Source: Cellulophaga omnivescoria
GTDB taxonomy: Bacteria; Bacteroidota; Bacteroidia; Flavobacteriales; Flavobacteriaceae
Length of the DNA stretch: 64,000 nt
Direction: 5' to 3'
Assembly: GCF_001999725.1 (NCBI RefSeq)
Contig: NZ_MDDP01000051.1
Span: 1-64,000, forward strand
Shown piece after piece: positions 61,487 through 64,000 of the stretch. A program made the position numbers and the translations under genes. Position 1 is the first letter of the stretch. The number at the start of each line of letters is the position of its first letter. The notes under the pieces were generated by a model. It worked only from the letters and a program-made list of their open reading frames with translations. It had not been told where the DNA came from and ran no database searches.

Positions 61487-61576
61487 ATGCCTAGTGGTAA
61501 GAAAAGAAAAAGACATAAGGTAGCTACTCACAAGCGCAAGAAGCGTAGAAGAGCTAACCGACACAAGAAAAAGTAG
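61487..61576 (+). CDS. Very small, highly basic protein, possibly ribosome-associated
   Basis: The ATG at 61487 begins a 29-residue frame, MPSGKKRKRHKVATHKRKKR followed by RRANRHKKK, with 21 Lys, Arg or His residues. It lies between HU and ribonuclease G, 29 bases after HU. The size and charge are like those of the bacterial ribosomal protein THX or other mini-ribosomal proteins, and homologues in Bacteroidetes are often placed in this interval. The role is inferred from composition only. The stop codon sits inside the downstream terminator stem. Confidence 0.72.
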   Translation: MPSGKKRKRHKVATHKRKKRRRANRHKKK

Positions 61577-61595
61577 TTGTTAACAACTACTTTTT
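61568..61595 (+). terminator. Terminator overlapping the end of the small basic gene
   Basis: AAAAAGTAGTTGTT and AACAACTACTTTTT are adjacent perfect complements (61568-61581 and 61582-61595). The last few bases of the coding frame lie in the first arm. The fold needs at least three unpaired central bases, and T-rich sequence follows. Confidence 0.75.
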
Positions 61596-61729
61596 CGTTT
61601 TAAAAAACGTTCATTGACATAGAGATTCTAACGAAAGAATTTCAGCGGGTAATACTGCCCGCACAACTATTGTTTAATCCATTTAACTCTCCTGTATACA
61701 CAGGTAGAGCTAAATAAAAATTGATTCAG

Positions 61730-63280
61730 GTGAATAAAGAATTAATCGTAAGATCTGGTTCTAACGCTGTCGATTTTGCCTTAACTAAGGACGGAAAACT
61801 AATAGAACTTCACAAAGAAGAAGACAACAACAATTTTTCTGTTGGCGATATATTTCTTGCCAAAATTAGAAAACCTGTTACAGGTCTTAACGCTGCATTT
61901 GTAGATGTTGGTTATGAAAAAGATGCTTTTTTGCACTATCATGACTTGGGTCCGCAGTTATCTTCTATGCTGAAATTCGTAAAAGGAGCAAGTACAGGAA
62001 AATTAAAAGATTTTTCTTTAAAAGATTTTCCTTTTGAAAAAGATATTGATAAAGATGGTAGCATTAATGATGTTATAAAATCTAATCAATCCTTATTAGT
62101 ACAAATTGTAAAAGAACCTATCTCTACCAAAGGACCAAGAATTAGCTCTGAGCTTTCATTAGCTGGGCGATACGTGGTTATGGTACCATTTTCTGATAGA
62201 GTTTCTGTTTCGCAAAAAATAGAAAGTAAAGAAGAAAAAGAAAGGTTAAAAAGACTTGTAAGAAGCATTAAACCCAAAGGATTTGGTGTTATTATAAGAA
62301 CCGTTGCCGAAGGCAAAAAAGTTGCAGAGCTAGACAAAGATCTAGAAAACTTACTGACCAAATGGACAGTAATGTGTGAAAAATTGTATAAAGCACCTCA
62401 CCCATCTAAAGTACTAGTGGAGCTAAACAGAGCATCATCTATACTTAGAGACGTATTTAACGACACCTTTACAGGAATACATGTTGACGATACTACGCTT
62501 TACAATGAAATAAAAGATTATGTGCAAGAAATTGCACCAAAGAAAGAATCTATTGTAAAATTATATGAGTCTTCTGTACCAATTTTTGAGAAATTTGGAA
62601 TAGAAAGACAAATTAAAACTTCATTTGGTAGAACTGCCTCTATGAGTAAAGGCGCCTATTTGATAATAGAACATACTGAAGCCCTACACGTTATAGATGT
62701 AAACAGTGGCAACAGATCTAATAAGGCAAAAAACCAAGAAGACACAGCATTAGAGGTAAATATGATTTCTGCCACAGAAATAGCCAGACAATTGCGCTTA
62801 CGCGATATGGGAGGTATTATTGTTGTAGATTTTATAGATATGGGCAAGCCAGATCATAGAAAAAAACTTTTTGATCATCTACGCGATGAAATGAAAGATG
62901 ACAGAGCCAAACATAAAATTTTACCACCAAGTAAATTTGGACTTATTCAAATAACAAGACAAAGAGTAAGACCAGAAAGAAATATTAAAACAATGGAAAA
63001 AAACCCTAGCGGCGTAAATGGCGCAGAGGTAGAAGCTCCAATAGTTTTAATAGACAAGATTAAATCCGATTTAGAAAAACTACTAAACGGCCCTGCAAAA
63101 GACAACGATGTTATTCTACACATACATCCGTTTATTGCAGCATATCTTACAAAAGGATTACAATCCATTCGTTTCAAGTGGTTTATGGAATATAAAAAAT
63201 GGGTTAAAGTGCAACCTAGAGACGCTTACACGTATCTAGAATATCGCTTTAAAAACAAAAAAGGTAAAACCATATATTAG
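61730..63280 (+). CDS. rng: Ribonuclease E/G
   Basis: The start is taken as the GTG at 61730 (MNKELIVRSGSN), which relatives share; an in-frame TTG at 61721 adds three residues. The 516-residue endoribonuclease processes rRNA and mRNA. An S1-type domain (about 35-125) with DIFLAKIRKPVTGLNAAFVD and VGYEKDAFLHYHDLGPQ leads to the DNase-I-like catalytic domain. IDVNSGNRSNK (about residue 325) and GGIIVVDFIDMG (about 362) provide the two catalytic Asp residues. It lies after HU and the small basic gene. Confidence 0.95.
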   Translation: MNKELIVRSGSNAVDFALTKDGKLIELHKEEDNNNFSVGDIFLAKIRKPVTGLNAAFVDVGYEKDAFLHYHDLGPQLSSMLKFVKGASTGKLKDFSLKDFPFEKDIDKDGSINDVIKSNQSLLVQIVKEPISTKGPRISSELSLAGRYVVMVPFSDRVSVSQKIESKEEKERLKRLVRSIKPKGFGVIIRTVAEGKKVAELDKDLENLLTKWTVMCEKLYKAPHPSKVLVELNRASSILRDVFNDTFTGIHVDDTTLYNEIKDYVQEIAPKKESIVKLYESSVPIFEKFGIERQIKTSFGRTASMSKGAYLIIEHTEALHVIDVNSGNRSNKAKNQEDTALEVNMISATEIARQLRLRDMGGIIVVDFIDMGKPDHRKKLFDHLRDEMKDDRAKHKILPPSKFGLIQITRQRVRPERNIKTMEKNPSGVNGAEVEAPIVLIDKIKSDLEKLLNGPAKDNDVILHIHPFIAAYLTKGLQSIRFKWFMEYKKWVKVQPRDAYTYLEYRFKNKKGKTIY

Positions 63281-63352
63281 AATATACCTTTACATAAAAA
63301 ACGGTTTGTTATATAGATCTTTAAAAAACCAAAAGACCTATATAAAAAAAGC

Positions 63353-63387
63353 AAAAAGCGACCTCAGCAATGGGGTCGCTTTTTTTG
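63353..63387 (+). terminator. Rho-independent terminator after ribonuclease G
   Basis: AAAAAGCGACC (63353-63363) and GGTCGCTTTTT (63374-63384) pair perfectly around a 10-base loop, and TTT follows. A weaker fold-back (TATATAG with CTATATA) lies 40 bases upstream. Confidence 0.9.
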
Positions 63388-63405
63388 TTTACGTACATTT
63401 GTAAT

Positions 63406-63885
63406 ATGAGTTTACAACCCTCTTACACCATTAAAGAAGCCACCCATAAGCTAGAACAATATTGTGCGTACCAAGAACGCTGTCATAAGGAAGTTACCAA
63501 AAAACTAAAAGATATGGGAATGATTGCAGATGCTAGAGATCTAATAATTACTCATTTAATTAAAGAAAACTATTTAAATGAAGAACGCTTTGCTCAAAGT
63601 TTTGCTCGCGGAAAATTTAATATAAAAAAATGGGGTAAAAATAGAATTATAAACGAACTTAAGTTTAGAGACATATCTATTTACAACATTAAAACAGCTT
63701 TAAAAGAAATAGATGAAGACCAATACATACAAACATTAAATGAGCTTGCCAGCAAAAGAGCTAATGAAGTTAAAGAAACTAACATATATAAAAAACGTAA
63801 AAAAATAGCAGATTACTTACTCTATAGAGGTTGGGAAAGTCATTTAGTGTATGAAAAAGTGCAAGAACTTACACCAAAAAAATAA
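63406..63885 (+). CDS. recX: RecX-family regulatory protein
   Basis: The ATG at 63406 gives 159 residues. The RecX pattern of three three-helix repeats is seen in ATHKLEQYCAYQERCHKEVT, AQSFARGKFNIKKWGKNRII and NELKFRDIS, and the final IADYLLYRGWESHLVYEKVQ. RecX binds and modulates RecA filaments. It starts 12 bases after the preceding terminator, so it has its own promoter or read-through supply. Confidence 0.9.
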   Translation: MSLQPSYTIKEATHKLEQYCAYQERCHKEVTKKLKDMGMIADARDLIITHLIKENYLNEERFAQSFARGKFNIKKWGKNRIINELKFRDISIYNIKTALKEIDEDQYIQTLNELASKRANEVKETNIYKKRKKIADYLLYRGWESHLVYEKVQELTPKK

Positions 63886-63889
63886 ATTA

Positions 63890-64000
63890 TTACAACTGCT
63901 TATTGGTATTAGATATAGATTTTTTGTTTTTCCAATCTATCCACTTTTGTCCTTTTATTCTACGCATAATATTATCATAATTACGCATAATAAATACATT
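63890..64000 (-). CDS. 3' end of an unidentified gene running off the window
   Basis: An open frame on the minus strand reads into the window from its end and stops at 63890-63892. The last 36 residues are NVFIMRNYDNIMRRIKGQKW followed by IDWKNKKSISNTNKQL. They are basic and aromatic, with no recognised motif. It is convergent with recX, five bases apart. The upstream part lies outside. Confidence 0.6.
   Translation of the reverse strand, partial: NVFIMRNYDNIMRRIKGQKWIDWKNKKSISNTNKQL

Noticed and set aside
1-64000. CRISPR array, tRNA, rRNA or insertion sequence
   Set aside because: No regular repeat-spacer pattern, cloverleaf, rRNA-like block or transposase frame was found by reading.

Overview
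The window looks like chromosome of a low-GC member of the Flavobacteriaceae (Bacteroidetes). Supporting signs are the gliding-motility genes gldD and gldE in the typical mutY-ssb-gldE-gldD order, many SPII lipoproteins, two TonB-dependent receptors, -7 boxes of the TAnnTTTG type, and family-typical genes (DUF4271, DUF4296, DUF4301, an L21 protein with a C-terminal extension). No rRNA, tRNA, CRISPR array, phage or transposase gene was recognised.

Region 1 (1-8.1 kb) is accessory and unusually AT-rich. Single genes or gene pairs (AraC regulator, two penicillin-binding-protein-like serine hydrolases, an orphan protein resembling the C-terminus of ActC/NrfD, small unknown proteins, an S41-like protease, a carboxypeptidase-regulatory-domain protein) are separated by a recurring structured intergenic element and flanked by inverted repeats that differ from gene to gene. 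This gene-cassette-like layout, with no visible recombinase, is the most unusual thing in the window.

Region 2 (8.3-18.9 kb) is a run of plus-strand genes for small membrane proteins, lipoproteins and periplasmic proteins of mostly unknown function, including a lipoprotein with three 96-residue repeats that have recently been homogenised, a DUF7079 protein, a DUF3592 protein, a WG-repeat lipoprotein, an SH3 protein and a DinB-like protein.

Region 3 (19.0-21.0 kb) is a TetR-controlled unit: tetR, a DUF1348 NTF2-like protein and an alpha/beta hydrolase, with two matching 18-bp palindromic operators.

Region 4 (21.1-37.3 kb) is mostly core: hemD, DUF4271, a Dpm1-like glycosyltransferase, dihydroorotase, DUF4296, tyrS, an S9 peptidase, a DUF885-like metallopeptidase, aat, DUF3127, flavin reductase, histidine kinase, HIT protein and greA. 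A solitary HEPN-like gene sits among them.

Region 5 (37.3-43.8 kb) is a vitamin B1 locus: a TPP riboswitch controls a TonB-dependent receptor, and nearby on the same strand lie a thiamine-binding protein, a PnuC/PnuT-type transporter and a NadR-like kinase. Together they suggest uptake across both membranes followed by phosphorylation.

Region 6 (43.9-53.3 kb) holds ahcY, a thioester-reductase-like SDR, a phytase with its TonB receptor, a TPR-HTH regulator and rplU-rpmA.

Region 7 (53.5-64.0 kb) holds an active/inactive M16 protease pair, a heavy-metal-associated lipoprotein, gldD-gldE-ssb-mutY, HU, a 29-residue highly basic protein, ribonuclease G, recX and the 3' end of an unidentified gene.
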